Origin: Paenibacillus arenilitoris
Lineage (GTDB): Bacteria; Bacillota; Bacilli; Paenibacillales; Paenibacillaceae
Assembly: GCF_014705655.1 (NCBI RefSeq)
Contig: NZ_JACXIY010000017.1
Location: forward strand, 118,429 to 182,428
Direction: 5' to 3'
DNA: 64,000 nucleotides
The notes below the pieces were generated by a model, which saw only the letters and a list, made by a program, of their open reading frames with translations, was not told the origin of the DNA and ran no database searches. Below, in pieces: positions 9,991 through 18,468 of the stretch (the first letter of the stretch is position 1; each line of letters starts with the position of its first letter). The translations under genes and the position numbers were made by a program.

Positions 9991-11415
9991 ATGGATCAGC
10001 CCATGCAAAGCCTAGCGGCCGTTATCAAGCAGAGACTTAACGATTCACCCGATCTCGTGATCAAAACCTATCGCATGCAGGAACTAATCGAGCTAACCTG
10101 CATGTATTTGTGTACCATAACGGACCAGAAGCTGGTCGACGAATTAGTCGTCTCCGGTTTATTGACGCCGTACTTCCCGCTTCAGAAAGGGCAAGACCCG
10201 ATTGATTGGTTAATGACCGCCTTTAAACAAGCGGATATCAAAGAAGTAACCGGTGCGGATTCGTGCATCGAAGAGCTGCTGGAGGGACAATGCATCGTAG
10301 CCCTGCCCGGGAAACGAGCCGTATCCGTTAACATCCGCAAACAAGAACAGCGCAGCGTAGCCGAGCCGGGAACGGAATCTGTGGTCCGCGGACCTCGCGA
10401 AGGCTTCGTGGAAGATTGTTCACGCAATATTTCACTCATTCGGAAACGCTTGAAGAGCGAGAAGCTGACGATTGAGGAGATGATCATCGGCAGCGAAAGC
10501 CGTACGAAGGTTTGCTTGCTCTACATGCGGGGAATTGCCGACGCCGGCCTCATTGATGAATTTCGCAAAAGATTGAATGCCATCCAAACCGACAGCATTC
10601 TGGAGAGCGCGTATATCGAAGAGTTTATCCAGGACAAGTCCCGGACTCCCTTTCCTCAATTTATGTCGACGGAAAGGCCGGACGCCATTGTCGCGAAATT
10701 GCTCGAGGGACAGGCGGCCATCATTACCGATGGGACGCCTAATGTATTGACGGGGCCGATTACGTTCTTCCAATCGTTCTCCACCTCCGAGGATTATTAT
10801 CAAAGAGCCGATATTGCTACCGTGCTTCGCTGGCTGCGCATGCTGGCATTTGTCATTTCCGTATTTACGCCTTCGTTATACATAGCCATAGCTTGCTATC
10901 ATCAGGATTTGCTTCCTTCCTCCATGCTCGCCAACCTGGCTTCCCAGAGGGAAGGCGTACCGTTCCCGGGAGTAGCGGAAGCTTTCGGCATGATGGTCAT
11001 CTTCGAGATTCTGCGGGAAGCCGGGCTTCGCATGCCGAGAATATCCGGCCAAGCGATATCCATCGTTGGGGCATTGGTGCTCGGTCAAGCCGCGGTAGAG
11101 GCAGGGATCGTCTCGGCTGCCATGGTCATCGTCGTCTCGTTAACCGCCATCGCCAACTTCGTGGCTCCGAATTATGGCTTCGGGATCGCGCAGCGCCTGC
11201 TGCAGTTCGGATTCATGGGTTTGGCCAGCGTATTAGGATTATTCGGCGTCATGTGCGGCGTGTTTGTACTGCTTATCCATTTGGTGTCGCTTCGCTCCCT
11301 GGGCGTTCCGTATTTTGCGCCGATGGCGCCGATCAACCTATCGAATTGGAGAGACACGTTTATCCGAACGAACCGGCCATCCATGAAACGGCAGCGAAGA
11401 AAGGGGAATGCATAA
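9991..11415 (+). CDS. spore germination protein, GerA (A subunit) family
   Basis: 474 residues, usual size for the A subunit of germinant receptors. The first ~270 residues are soluble; the family block GPREGFVEDCSRNISLIRKRL is at about residues 131-151. The C-terminal ~200 residues have four or five membrane segments, including FTPSLYIAIACYHQDLLP and FPGVAEAFGMMVIFEILREAGLRMP, both hallmarks of the family. It sits in the spore inner membrane with the B and C subunits and senses germinants. AUG preceded by AATAAGGGGGAC. First gene of an A-C-B operon; the ligand cannot be predicted. Confidence 0.93.
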   Translation: MDQPMQSLAAVIKQRLNDSPDLVIKTYRMQELIELTCMYLCTITDQKLVDELVVSGLLTPYFPLQKGQDPIDWLMTAFKQADIKEVTGADSCIEELLEGQCIVALPGKRAVSVNIRKQEQRSVAEPGTESVVRGPREGFVEDCSRNISLIRKRLKSEKLTIEEMIIGSESRTKVCLLYMRGIADAGLIDEFRKRLNAIQTDSILESAYIEEFIQDKSRTPFPQFMSTERPDAIVAKLLEGQAAIITDGTPNVLTGPITFFQSFSTSEDYYQRADIATVLRWLRMLAFVISVFTPSLYIAIACYHQDLLPSSMLANLASQREGVPFPGVAEAFGMMVIFEILREAGLRMPRISGQAISIVGALVLGQAAVEAGIVSAAMVIVVSLTAIANFVAPNYGFGIAQRLLQFGFMGLASVLGLFGVMCGVFVLLIHLVSLRSLGVPYFAPMAPINLSNWRDTFIRTNRPSMKRQRRKGNA

Positions 11416-11428
11416 TGGGAGACTCGTT

Positions 11429-12547
11429 ATGTTGAGAAAACTTCTAGCGGTCTTATCGATCATGCTCATTTGCGCAGGGTGCTGGGACATGAAAGAGATC
11501 AACCAGCTGGCCATCGTCGACATGATCGCGATTGACCGGGATAAGCAGGGCACGTTCCATGCTTATTATCAAATTCTCAATCCCCCAAGCATCGAAGCCC
11601 GAAGATCCGGCCCGGCGAAAGCCGCCGTTTATACCTATGCAATCACAGCGCCGACGATGGGAAGCATGCTCGAGAAAACCGGGGCCGTCATGTCCAGAAA
11701 CTTGTACACCTCGCATCTTCAATGTTATGTCGTGTCGGAGCGGATGGCGCGGGAAGGCTTGTTCAAGATGGCGAATTATTTGGAAAATTATAAAGAGCGC
11801 AGAACGAATGTTTACGCGATCGTATCGGAGGATCCCGTGTCCGAAGTGATCAATACGTTCACGCTGCTGGACCGGGTTCCCGGCCGAAATATTCGTTTAT
11901 TATTGGACTGGCATTCCCGCAGATTCGGAATTAAAAAGCTGCCGACGAGAATGAAAGATATCGTGGAGGGCATTCCGTTCAGCAGGCCGACAATCGTTCC
12001 CGTCATCCAATTTACGGGAAACGACTCGGCAGCGTTATCGGATCGTCTTGAAGATATCAAGGCGACCAGTAAGAGCTTGTCCTTTAAGGGAGGAGCGGTG
12101 TTCATCAAGGCGAAGATGGTCGGGAAGGTTAACGATGAAATCAAGAATACGTATTATGTGTTAAACAGCTATGCGACCCGCAAACAGGAAACGTTCCAAA
12201 TAAACGGCCAAACCGTCGATGTGGCCATGAAGGTCGTTCAACTTAAGCGCATATGGGCAACCAAGGATAGGCTTCAAATTCGCTTGGACGCCACCATGGG
12301 AATCATCAACAACGAGCAGGACGTCAGACTGACTCTCCGCAATATCGAGGACATGGAACGGGAATTCAATAACGCCTATAAAAAGAAATGCGAGCAGTTC
12401 GTCAGCTTCGCCAAGGAGAAAAACTGGGATTTGCTTGGAATCGGAGATATGGAGCAAGGCCGTAACCGCTGGAAGGACGTCCAAGTCGAATTCATTATTC
12501 ATTCGAAGCTTACCGCTCTGGGAAATACGATTACGCCGTACGAATAG
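11429..12547 (+). CDS. spore germination lipoprotein, Ger(x)C family
   Basis: 372 residues from ATG 11429, chosen because GGGAG lies 8 bases upstream and the signal sequence starts here; the earlier in-frame ATG at 11408 lies inside the previous gene. Lipobox ICAGC with Cys18 as the lipidated residue, followed by WDMKEINQLAIVDMIAIDRD, a typical GerC N-terminus. The remainder is the three-domain GerC fold ending FIIHSKLTALGN. It is anchored to the outer face of the spore inner membrane as C subunit of the receptor. Thirteen bases separate it from the A-subunit gene. Confidence 0.92.
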   Translation: MLRKLLAVLSIMLICAGCWDMKEINQLAIVDMIAIDRDKQGTFHAYYQILNPPSIEARRSGPAKAAVYTYAITAPTMGSMLEKTGAVMSRNLYTSHLQCYVVSERMAREGLFKMANYLENYKERRTNVYAIVSEDPVSEVINTFTLLDRVPGRNIRLLLDWHSRRFGIKKLPTRMKDIVEGIPFSRPTIVPVIQFTGNDSAALSDRLEDIKATSKSLSFKGGAVFIKAKMVGKVNDEIKNTYYVLNSYATRKQETFQINGQTVDVAMKVVQLKRIWATKDRLQIRLDATMGIINNEQDVRLTLRNIEDMEREFNNAYKKKCEQFVSFAKEKNWDLLGIGDMEQGRNRWKDVQVEFIIHSKLTALGNTITPYE

Positions 12548-12557
12548 GAGAAATACG

Positions 12558-13649
12558 TTGGAACAAACTTCGTTAAGCCCATTCCAAATGTTTTGCGTCG
12601 TCACTTGTTTCGTTGTCGGGACGACTTTCATTATGCTGCCGAACGCCACGATTGCGGACGCTAAGCAATTCGGATGGCTCGTACATGTATGGGGCGTCGT
12701 GTTCGGCCTTCTTGTCGGAATGTTATGGATATATATTTCCGGGAAGCATCCCGGCCTGACGCTCGTGCAAATATTGAACCGCGTATTCGGCAAATACGCG
12801 GGGGGAGCCATCTCCGTCTGCTACATCGTCTTCTTTATTCAGATCGCGGCTTGGGTAACGAGAAATATAAGCGATTATATGCATGTTACGATGATGCCAA
12901 GGACGCCTCCAACGGTATTTCATCTCATGACCCTGGGGGTGTGCGCTTATGCGGCCGTGAAAGGAATCCGCTCCATATCTCTCGTTAGCCTATTTGTCGT
13001 TCCGTATATTTCCGTTTCATTTTGGCTTCCTTATACGGTCATGCTCAACGAATGGGAATGGCGAAATTTTCATATCCCGAATGATTTTCACTTTTGGCCA
13101 GTGCTCGCCGAAACCCGGTATGCCCTTGGATTTCCTTTCTTGGAAACCGTGGCTTGCATGATGATTTTCCCTATGGTTCGATCCAAGCTCAAAGCATCCG
13201 TTTTGGGAGGAACGGCCTTTGGAGGCATTCAGATCGCGCTTTCCATTTTTTTCGCGATCGGGATACTAGGCGTCTACCGATCGTCTCATCTCCTGTATCC
13301 GAAATATACGATTTTTCGCGAAATGGAGTTTTCCAGCTTTTTTGAGCATCTCGAATCCATCATTTCGATAAATGTGCTGTTAGTCGTGTTCGTGAAGTTA
13401 AGCGTAATCTACTACTTTGCGGTTACGGCGATATGCCAAGTCTTTTCCGTCCAAAATCGTGCGTTGGTAGCCGTACCTCTGCTTGGGATCATCTCCGCAT
13501 ATTCGCTCTTGTTCTCGAACATTGCTGAAAATGCGGTTTGGATTCATGATTATTTGTTCATTTATTATGTTCCGTTCGGAATCGGCTTTCCCGTTCTGAT
13601 TCTTTTGTTCACCTGGCTGCGCAAAGGGCGAGGGGAGCGGGCTTCATGA
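12558..13649 (+). CDS. spore germination permease, GerB family
   Basis: 363 residues from TTG 12558, which has TAGGAG at 7 bases; longer in-frame versions would overlap the gerC gene by 100 bases. About ten membrane segments, beginning LSPFQMFCVVTCFVVGTTFIMLP, the typical GerB start (APC-superfamily fold). It is the B subunit, the likely germinant-binding or transport component, in the spore inner membrane. Gene order A-C-B differs from the A-B-C order of B. subtilis gerA. It ends in a 4-base overlap with the small membrane protein gene. Confidence 0.92.
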   Translation: MEQTSLSPFQMFCVVTCFVVGTTFIMLPNATIADAKQFGWLVHVWGVVFGLLVGMLWIYISGKHPGLTLVQILNRVFGKYAGGAISVCYIVFFIQIAAWVTRNISDYMHVTMMPRTPPTVFHLMTLGVCAYAAVKGIRSISLVSLFVVPYISVSFWLPYTVMLNEWEWRNFHIPNDFHFWPVLAETRYALGFPFLETVACMMIFPMVRSKLKASVLGGTAFGGIQIALSIFFAIGILGVYRSSHLLYPKYTIFREMEFSSFFEHLESIISINVLLVVFVKLSVIYYFAVTAICQVFSVQNRALVAVPLLGIISAYSLLFSNIAENAVWIHDYLFIYYVPFGIGFPVLILLFTWLRKGRGERAS

Positions 13650-13852
13650 TCGGGCTAATGACGGCGTATATTTTGTTTGGCGCGGCCGGATTTATTTTCC
13701 TGCGGAATTTGCGGATGCAGCGGAGAGAGGGATGGACGTTCGCGATTATGACGGGGGTCGGCTTCATCCTGTGGGCGAGCATCGTAATCGGCCGTCCGCT
13801 CGACTTGAACCGGGCGATTGCCTGGATGATCGATAACACGTTTTATAGGTAG
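13646..13852 (+). CDS. small two-helix membrane protein of the germination operon
   Basis: 68 residues; ATG overlaps the stop of the GerB gene (ATGA). Two hydrophobic segments, residues ~2-18 and ~31-47, separated by a basic loop RNLRMQRREG, and a C-terminal tail with DLNRAIAWMID. Coupling to a receptor operon suggests a fourth, D-type accessory subunit like those known beside some Bacillus receptors; sequence alone does not prove it. Confidence 0.7.
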   Translation: MIGLMTAYILFGAAGFIFLRNLRMQRREGWTFAIMTGVGFILWASIVIGRPLDLNRAIAWMIDNTFYR

Positions 13853-13872
13853 GAACAGAAATTTCGTCCTAA

Positions 13873-14046
13873 TTTGATGACATGGCTGCAGGCGATAACG
13901 ATTGCGTTATGATTACCGGCCGCGGTCACGAGAAGAAAATCGTTACGGGCGATCATGTTGAATATTTCACCGATGAAGATGCCATAAAGGAATTCATTAT
14001 CGGCACAAGAGAGAAAATGACTGGGCCTGAGCAGCCGACTATGTGA
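13873..14046 (+). pseudogene. Mur-ligase (MurE-like) C-terminal scrap
   Basis: The frame from 13873 reads DDMAAGDNDCVMITGRGHEK and continues IVTGDHVEYFTDEDAIKEFI before a stop at 14044. This resembles the end of UDP-MurNAc-tripeptide synthetases (GD-x-V-x-I-x-GKGHE, then F-D-D-R-E-V). Only ~57 residues of a ~480-residue protein are left, there is no ribosome site, and a stop stands just upstream. Probably the relic of a deleted gene; it sits tail-to-tail with the minus-strand HupE-like gene. Confidence 0.5.
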
Positions 14047-14072
14047 CTGCTCATGACTCCCAACCATGCAAA

Positions 14073-15170
14073 TTAAAACTCAAAAACCCGCTGAATAAAC
14101 CAGAACAGGCCGATCGCGATTACGGCGGCGGAGCCGACCGAGACGGCGCGGGGATAAGTCCGGTAATGCCGAAAAAACGCGAGCAACGGGAATACCATGG
14201 AAATGATGATGATTTGTCCGATCTCTACTCCTACATTGAAAAATAACAAGGAAGACAACAAGCTTTCACGGGGAAGCGCCATCTCTTGCAGAATGCCAGA
14301 GAACCCGAATCCGTGCACAAGACCGAAAAGCAGCGTCACGATCGTGCGGTGCTTCGGATTTTTGTCGAACAAATTTTGAACCGCCACGAAGACGATGCTT
14401 GCCGCAATGGCGGATTCTACCCATCGACCGGGCAATTGAATCACTCCGAAGGTTGCCAATCCCAGCGTTAAGCTATGCCCGACCGTGAACGCCGTAACCA
14501 CTTCAACGACGCCTGCCAAGCTTCTGGCAGCCGGAAGAAGGCAAAGCACGAATAAAATATGATCGTACCCGGTAAAGATATGCTCGGTACCGAGGAGAAT
14601 AAATTGCCACGCTTGACGCAACCAGTCGCGTTCGCCTACCACCAGTTCCTGGTTCACAATGCTGAAGATGAACTCCTGATCCCCTTTGGGGCCGTTAATT
14701 TGAGCGATATTCGTATGGGACTTATTGATGTCCTTAATAAATACATCATAATCGATTCGCGTGGAATCTCCGTCTCCGGAATAAACCAACTGAAATCTGG
14801 CGAGCGGCACCTCGTTGACCCTTTCGACGCTCGTGCCGACAAGTTCCGGCTCGACGGGCACCTCGTCACGGTATAGCTTAACCCCGGATGCTACATAATC
14901 GAGCAGCGGCTCCGTCCTGTCGTCAAGCGCTTGCCCAAGCTCTTCAACCGACAGCGAAGACATCAAATCAACGGGCAGCGGAACTACGCTCGCGAGATCG
15001 TTGAAGTCCAGGAGCAGTTCTACATATACCTCATTCGACTCAATCTGCACGTCCATATATCCGTTGTCCATGGCATGCGCGCTTACGGGCTGCTGAAACG
15101 GCGCGAGTAATGGAACCGTCAGCGCGAAAGCCGCAAATAAAGCAGCAATAAACCTAATGATCCGTTTCAT
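14073..15170 (-). CDS. HupE/UreJ-like membrane protein with extracytoplasmic N-terminal domain
   Basis: 365 residues. Signal peptide: MKRIIRFIAALFAAFALTVP then a small-residue region ending QPVSAHA. Residues ~35-185 form a soluble extracytoplasmic domain. The C-terminal half has about six membrane segments with the family's histidine motifs: GTEHIFTGYDHILFVLCLL (about 192-210), TAFTVGHSLTLGLA, and FGLVHGFGFSG. HupE/UreJ relatives are thought to move divalent metals such as nickel; members with this fused N-terminal domain are uncharacterised. It lies downstream of the secreted phosphatase gene on the same strand, with a hairpin between them. Confidence 0.82.
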   Translation of the reverse strand: MKRIIRFIAALFAAFALTVPLLAPFQQPVSAHAMDNGYMDVQIESNEVYVELLLDFNDLASVVPLPVDLMSSLSVEELGQALDDRTEPLLDYVASGVKLYRDEVPVEPELVGTSVERVNEVPLARFQLVYSGDGDSTRIDYDVFIKDINKSHTNIAQINGPKGDQEFIFSIVNQELVVGERDWLRQAWQFILLGTEHIFTGYDHILFVLCLLPAARSLAGVVEVVTAFTVGHSLTLGLATFGVIQLPGRWVESAIAASIVFVAVQNLFDKNPKHRTIVTLLFGLVHGFGFSGILQEMALPRESLLSSLLFFNVGVEIGQIIIISMVFPLLAFFRHYRTYPRAVSVGSAAVIAIGLFWFIQRVFEF

Positions 15171-15209
15171 ATTCGATCCTTTCTTGTATAACTTGCTTGA
15201 TGCTTTGCG

Positions 15210-15247
15210 AAAAACAATAGGGACGGAGAGTGCGTCCCCATCCCTAT
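15210..15247 (-). terminator. hairpin between the phosphatase and HupE-like genes
   Basis: On the minus strand ATAGGGA...TCCCTAT (with inner GGGACG/CGTCCC pairing) is followed by TGTTTTT. It probably ends most phosphatase transcripts and limits read-through into the HupE-like gene. Confidence 0.65.
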
Positions 15248-15273
15248 GCTTGAACTTCTTGGTCGAATAAATC

Positions 15274-16626
15274 TTACTTTTTCTTTTCGATCATCTGCTT
15301 TTTGCCGTTAGGAAGCTTGCGAATCTCGAACTCGTCGAACGCTTTTCCGGTCGCCGTCCTCGCATCGTATCGGAGAACGTTTCCGTCGACATGAATAAGC
15401 TGGTACAGCTGGGTATTCGCGACTGCCTTGTCCACTTGAGCGCCGTTCTTATCCCAGACTTCCGAAGAGGATTCATACATTTTCGGACCGGAAACCGAGT
15501 TCACGAATACCGTGGTGCTGTCGGGATCCACTACTTTTTTTCCTGATTTTTGGTTCAGAACTTGGCCGCGCGCATACGTGTGATCGTGTCCTTGGAGCAC
15601 CAAATCAACGTTATATTTCTGAATGATCGGAAGGAGCTTGTTCCGCACTTCGGCGTTGTCGCGGCCCTCCGCGCTGGAGAAGATCGGATGGTGGAACGTG
15701 AGAACCGTCCATTCATTCGGGTTGCTCTTGAGTGTTTGATCCAGCCACGCGACTTGCTTGTCGAGGTTTTCGCCCCGGAGATTCGTATCAAGCGAGACAA
15801 TGCGCATGCCTTGGTAATCGACGTAATAGACATTCTCTTTGAATACGGCTTCATCCGGACCGTTCTCCGGAAGGGCAAACGTCGGGCGCCAATAAGGCGA
15901 GAGCCCGGCCGGCGTTTCGTTCGAAATTCTAGCATACTCGTGGTTGCCGGGAGTCGGGATGCTCGGCACCATCCCGTTCAGCCAACCGCCTGCTTTGAAC
16001 CACTCGCCCCATTGATCGTCTGCGTCGCCGTGATTGATCAGATCGCCGGCATGGACGATAAAGCTCGCGTCCGGCAGGTCGGAGTAAGCGTTGCGGATGA
16101 CGCGGGACCAGTGCTCTAAAATATCGTTCTGGGCGTCGCCAACGTAAAGGAACGAGAACGGTTTTGCTTGGTCGGATGCCGTTGTAAACTCGAACCATTC
16201 GCTCCAGTTGACCCCGTCTCCTACGCGATACAGGTAGGTTGTTTCCGGCGAGAGATTTTCGAAGTTGACCGAATGATATTTTTGCGAGTAACCCAAGTAT
16301 GTAGCTACTTCGGAAGTGCTCTCGGCCGGTACTGTCACCGCGTCATCCTCAAAATCGGAATTGTCGCTTGCCACTGCGATTTGGGCTTGCGGCGAGTTGA
16401 CGTTGACGTCCGTACGCCAGGTTACGGCTTGGGTAGTCGCCGTATCGCCTTCCCAAGTCAAGACGATCCTGTCGGGTTGCAGGGAAGGTTTGTGGATCTC
16501 GGCAGTCGGCATCTTCGTCGCCAATTGCTCTGCCAGAACATTGACGGCCGGAACGGCCACAACGGCAGCGGACAGCAGAAGCGTGGTGCGAACCCAACGC
16601 TTGTCGGTCCATTTTTTAAACATCAT
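15274..16626 (-). CDS. secreted purple acid phosphatase-type metallophosphoesterase
   Basis: 450 residues from the ATG at 16626, six bases after GAGAGG; the ATG two codons upstream abuts that site. Signal peptide: basic KKWTDKRWVRT then TTLLLSAAVVAVPAVNVLA. Residues ~45-150 are the fibronectin-like N-terminal domain of purple acid phosphatases. The catalytic domain shows all metal motifs in order: YVGDAQND (Asp164), HAGDLINHGD (Asp195), PGNHEY (227-), FHHPIF (His312), and GHDHTYARG (346-). It should hydrolyse phosphate esters outside the cell with a two-metal centre. A PhoP-like box lies upstream, which supports phosphate-starvation control. Confidence 0.92.
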   Translation of the reverse strand: MMFKKWTDKRWVRTTLLLSAAVVAVPAVNVLAEQLATKMPTAEIHKPSLQPDRIVLTWEGDTATTQAVTWRTDVNVNSPQAQIAVASDNSDFEDDAVTVPAESTSEVATYLGYSQKYHSVNFENLSPETTYLYRVGDGVNWSEWFEFTTASDQAKPFSFLYVGDAQNDILEHWSRVIRNAYSDLPDASFIVHAGDLINHGDADDQWGEWFKAGGWLNGMVPSIPTPGNHEYARISNETPAGLSPYWRPTFALPENGPDEAVFKENVYYVDYQGMRIVSLDTNLRGENLDKQVAWLDQTLKSNPNEWTVLTFHHPIFSSAEGRDNAEVRNKLLPIIQKYNVDLVLQGHDHTYARGQVLNQKSGKKVVDPDSTTVFVNSVSGPKMYESSSEVWDKNGAQVDKAVANTQLYQLIHVDGNVLRYDARTATGKAFDEFEIRKLPNGKKQMIEKKK

Positions 16627-16679
16627 TAACATCCTCTCTCAAATCGAATTGAATTACGAGATTCATGCTACTTTAAGAG

Positions 16680-16718
16680 TGTTATACGAACGTCAACTTA
16701 ATGTTATGTAATTATTTA
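16680..16718 (-). promoter_or_regulatory. candidate PhoP box of the phosphatase gene
   Basis: Read on the minus strand, four hexamers recur every 11 bases: TAAATA, ATAACA, TTGACG, ATAACA. Bacilli PhoP sites are TT(A/T/C)ACA repeats with the same period; these match at 4, 5, 4 and 5 of 6 positions. A -10-like TAAAGT (16675-16670) lies just downstream. Confidence 0.42.
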
Positions 16719-16795
16719 GACAAACCTAGTAGAAACTTCATATCCGCAGATTTTTTCACACTAAAGGGAGTACGATTATGGAATAGAGTCTGATT

Positions 16796-16829
16796 AACAG
16801 TCGCTGATAAGGCGGCTGTTTTGTTTTTT
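16796..16829 (+). terminator. T-rich hairpin in the 16.6-17.1 kb intergenic region
   Basis: 9-bp stem AACAGTCGC / GCGGCTGTT with one G-T pair, 7-base loop, then TTTTGTTTTTT. No gene on the plus strand reads into it; it may protect the cyd operon or be a relic. The intergenic stretch 16627-17100 otherwise holds only the PhoP-like box and the cyd promoter candidate. Confidence 0.65.
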
Positions 16830-16957
16830 ATCGAATTGCGTTAAACGCTAAGCTGGATCAATCAATAGCTCGAACGGGCGGTTTATACGTAATTCACCGA
16901 GTTGTCGGAAAGAATTGATCCTTCCTTGAACGTTTAAAGGCGAAGTCGTGACCGCGA

Positions 16958-16985
16958 TTGAATTGCCAAAAGCGAAAGCTATACT
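16958..16985 (+). promoter_or_regulatory. candidate promoter of cydABCD
   Basis: TTGAAT (16958-16963), 16-base spacer, TATACT (16980-16985), leaving a ~110-base leader. No Rex-type TTGTGAA-TTCACAA palindrome was found nearby. Confidence 0.4.
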
Positions 16986-17100
16986 AATTTTAAATATCAG
17001 GTTTTGCAGTACTTTGATTCCATTCTGGGAAAACTATCCTTGGTATGGGCAATAACTTATTACAATCTTCAAACCGCTAATGAAGGGAGGCCGTAAAGGA

Positions 17101-18468
17101 ATGGACGTTGATACGGTGCTGTGGAGCAGGCTGGTGACGGGAATGACCTTAGGGTTCCACGTTATTTTTGCGACGCTTGGCGTCGGTATCCCGCTTATGA
17201 TCGCGATCGCCGAATTCATCGGCATCCGCAAGAAGGACCATCACTACACCCTGATGGCTAAGAGGTGGTCGCGAGGGTTTGTCATTTCCGTTGCGGTCGG
17301 CGTTGTGACAGGAACGGCGATTTCGCTGCAGCTGGCCTTGGTGTGGCCGAATTTTATGAAGCTGGCGGGGAATGTTATTGCGCTTCCGTTATTTATGGAA
17401 GTGTTCGCGTTCTTTTTTGAGGCCATCTTCCTGGGGATTTACCTGTATACGTGGGATCGGTTCAAAAACCGTTACATTCACTGGCTGCTTACGATTCCAA
17501 TTGTCGCCGGGGCAGGGATGTCCGCCGTTTTTATTACGACGGTCAACGGATTCATGAATCAGCCTGGGGGATTTACGATGGAAGGAGGACAATTCACAGC
17601 CGTTGACCCCGTGCAAGCGATGCTGAATACGGCGACGTTCTCCAAGGTGTTCCATGTCTTAAGCTCGGCCTATTTGACAAGTGCTGCTCTGTTGGCAGGA
17701 ATCGCGGCCTTTACGATGCTTAGGAAGGGCGTCTCCGGATACCATAAAAAAGCTCTGAAGCTTATGATGGGGGTTGTTCTGGTGTTCGGATTGCTAAACA
17801 CGTCAACCGGTGATTTGTCCGCCAAATTTTTGGCCGAGCACCAGCCGGAGAAATTGGCCGCCGCGGAATGGCATTTTGAGACCGAAAGCGGCGCGGATCT
17901 GATTCTACTAGGGTGGCTTAATGCAGAGCATGAAGTGATAGGAGCCCTTCACCTGCCGAAATTTCTCAGCTTCCTGGCCTTCGGAGATTTCAATGCGGAA
18001 GTAACGGGTCTGAATGAATATCCTCTGGATGAACAGCCGCCTCTCCTGGTGCATTATTTGTTTGACTTGATGGCCGGCATCGGATTCGCGCTGCTCGGCA
18101 TTTCATTGCTGTATTTCCTATTTGTATTCTGGAAAAAGCGCAATGAGCTCAACAAGTGGCTGCTTCGCGTTATTGCCTTAGGCGCGCCGCTCGCTTTTCT
18201 AGGGGTCGAGCTAGGCTGGTTTTATGCCGAGATCGGACGGCAGCCGTGGATTATACGCGGCTATATGCGTGTAGAAGAAGCGGCAACGACATCGCCGAGC
18301 GTGCGCATTCTTTTTTTTCTCTTCCTTCTTCTGTATATCGTACTGGGTGCCGTATTCGTTCTGGTGCTTCGGCGCTTGTTCAACAATAATCCGGCGGAAG
18401 CCGAGATGGAGAAGTGGATGCAGCATGCGGGCGACAATACAACGGAAAAGGGTGAGCACGAGCGATGA
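17101..18468 (+). CDS. cydA: cytochrome bd oxidase subunit I
   Basis: 455 residues; ATG 17101 follows AAGGGAGG at 10 bases (an ATG at 17080 begins at the ribosome site itself). Nine membrane segments are expected. LGFHVIFATLGVG contains His20, the conserved haem ligand near the N-terminus, and FYAEIGRQPWIIRGYMR is the conserved GRQPW segment after the quinol loop. The quinol-oxidation loop is short, as in Firmicutes. Together with CydB it reduces O2 to water with menaquinol in the cytoplasmic membrane and supports microaerobic growth and stress tolerance. First gene of a cydABCD operon; stop overlaps cydB by four bases. Confidence 0.96.
   Translation: MDVDTVLWSRLVTGMTLGFHVIFATLGVGIPLMIAIAEFIGIRKKDHHYTLMAKRWSRGFVISVAVGVVTGTAISLQLALVWPNFMKLAGNVIALPLFMEVFAFFFEAIFLGIYLYTWDRFKNRYIHWLLTIPIVAGAGMSAVFITTVNGFMNQPGGFTMEGGQFTAVDPVQAMLNTATFSKVFHVLSSAYLTSAALLAGIAAFTMLRKGVSGYHKKALKLMMGVVLVFGLLNTSTGDLSAKFLAEHQPEKLAAAEWHFETESGADLILLGWLNAEHEVIGALHLPKFLSFLAFGDFNAEVTGLNEYPLDEQPPLLVHYLFDLMAGIGFALLGISLLYFLFVFWKKRNELNKWLLRVIALGAPLAFLGVELGWFYAEIGRQPWIIRGYMRVEEAATTSPSVRILFFLFLLLYIVLGAVFVLVLRRLFNNNPAEAEMEKWMQHAGDNTTEKGEHER

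Noticed and set aside
9991..13852. Possibility that the membrane-protein cluster is a transporter operon
   Set aside because: All three large proteins carry A, B and C germinant-receptor signatures, including the lipobox of GerC.
16830..17100. Rex operator for the cyd operon
   Set aside because: No TTGTGAA/TTCACAA inverted repeat could be found by eye.
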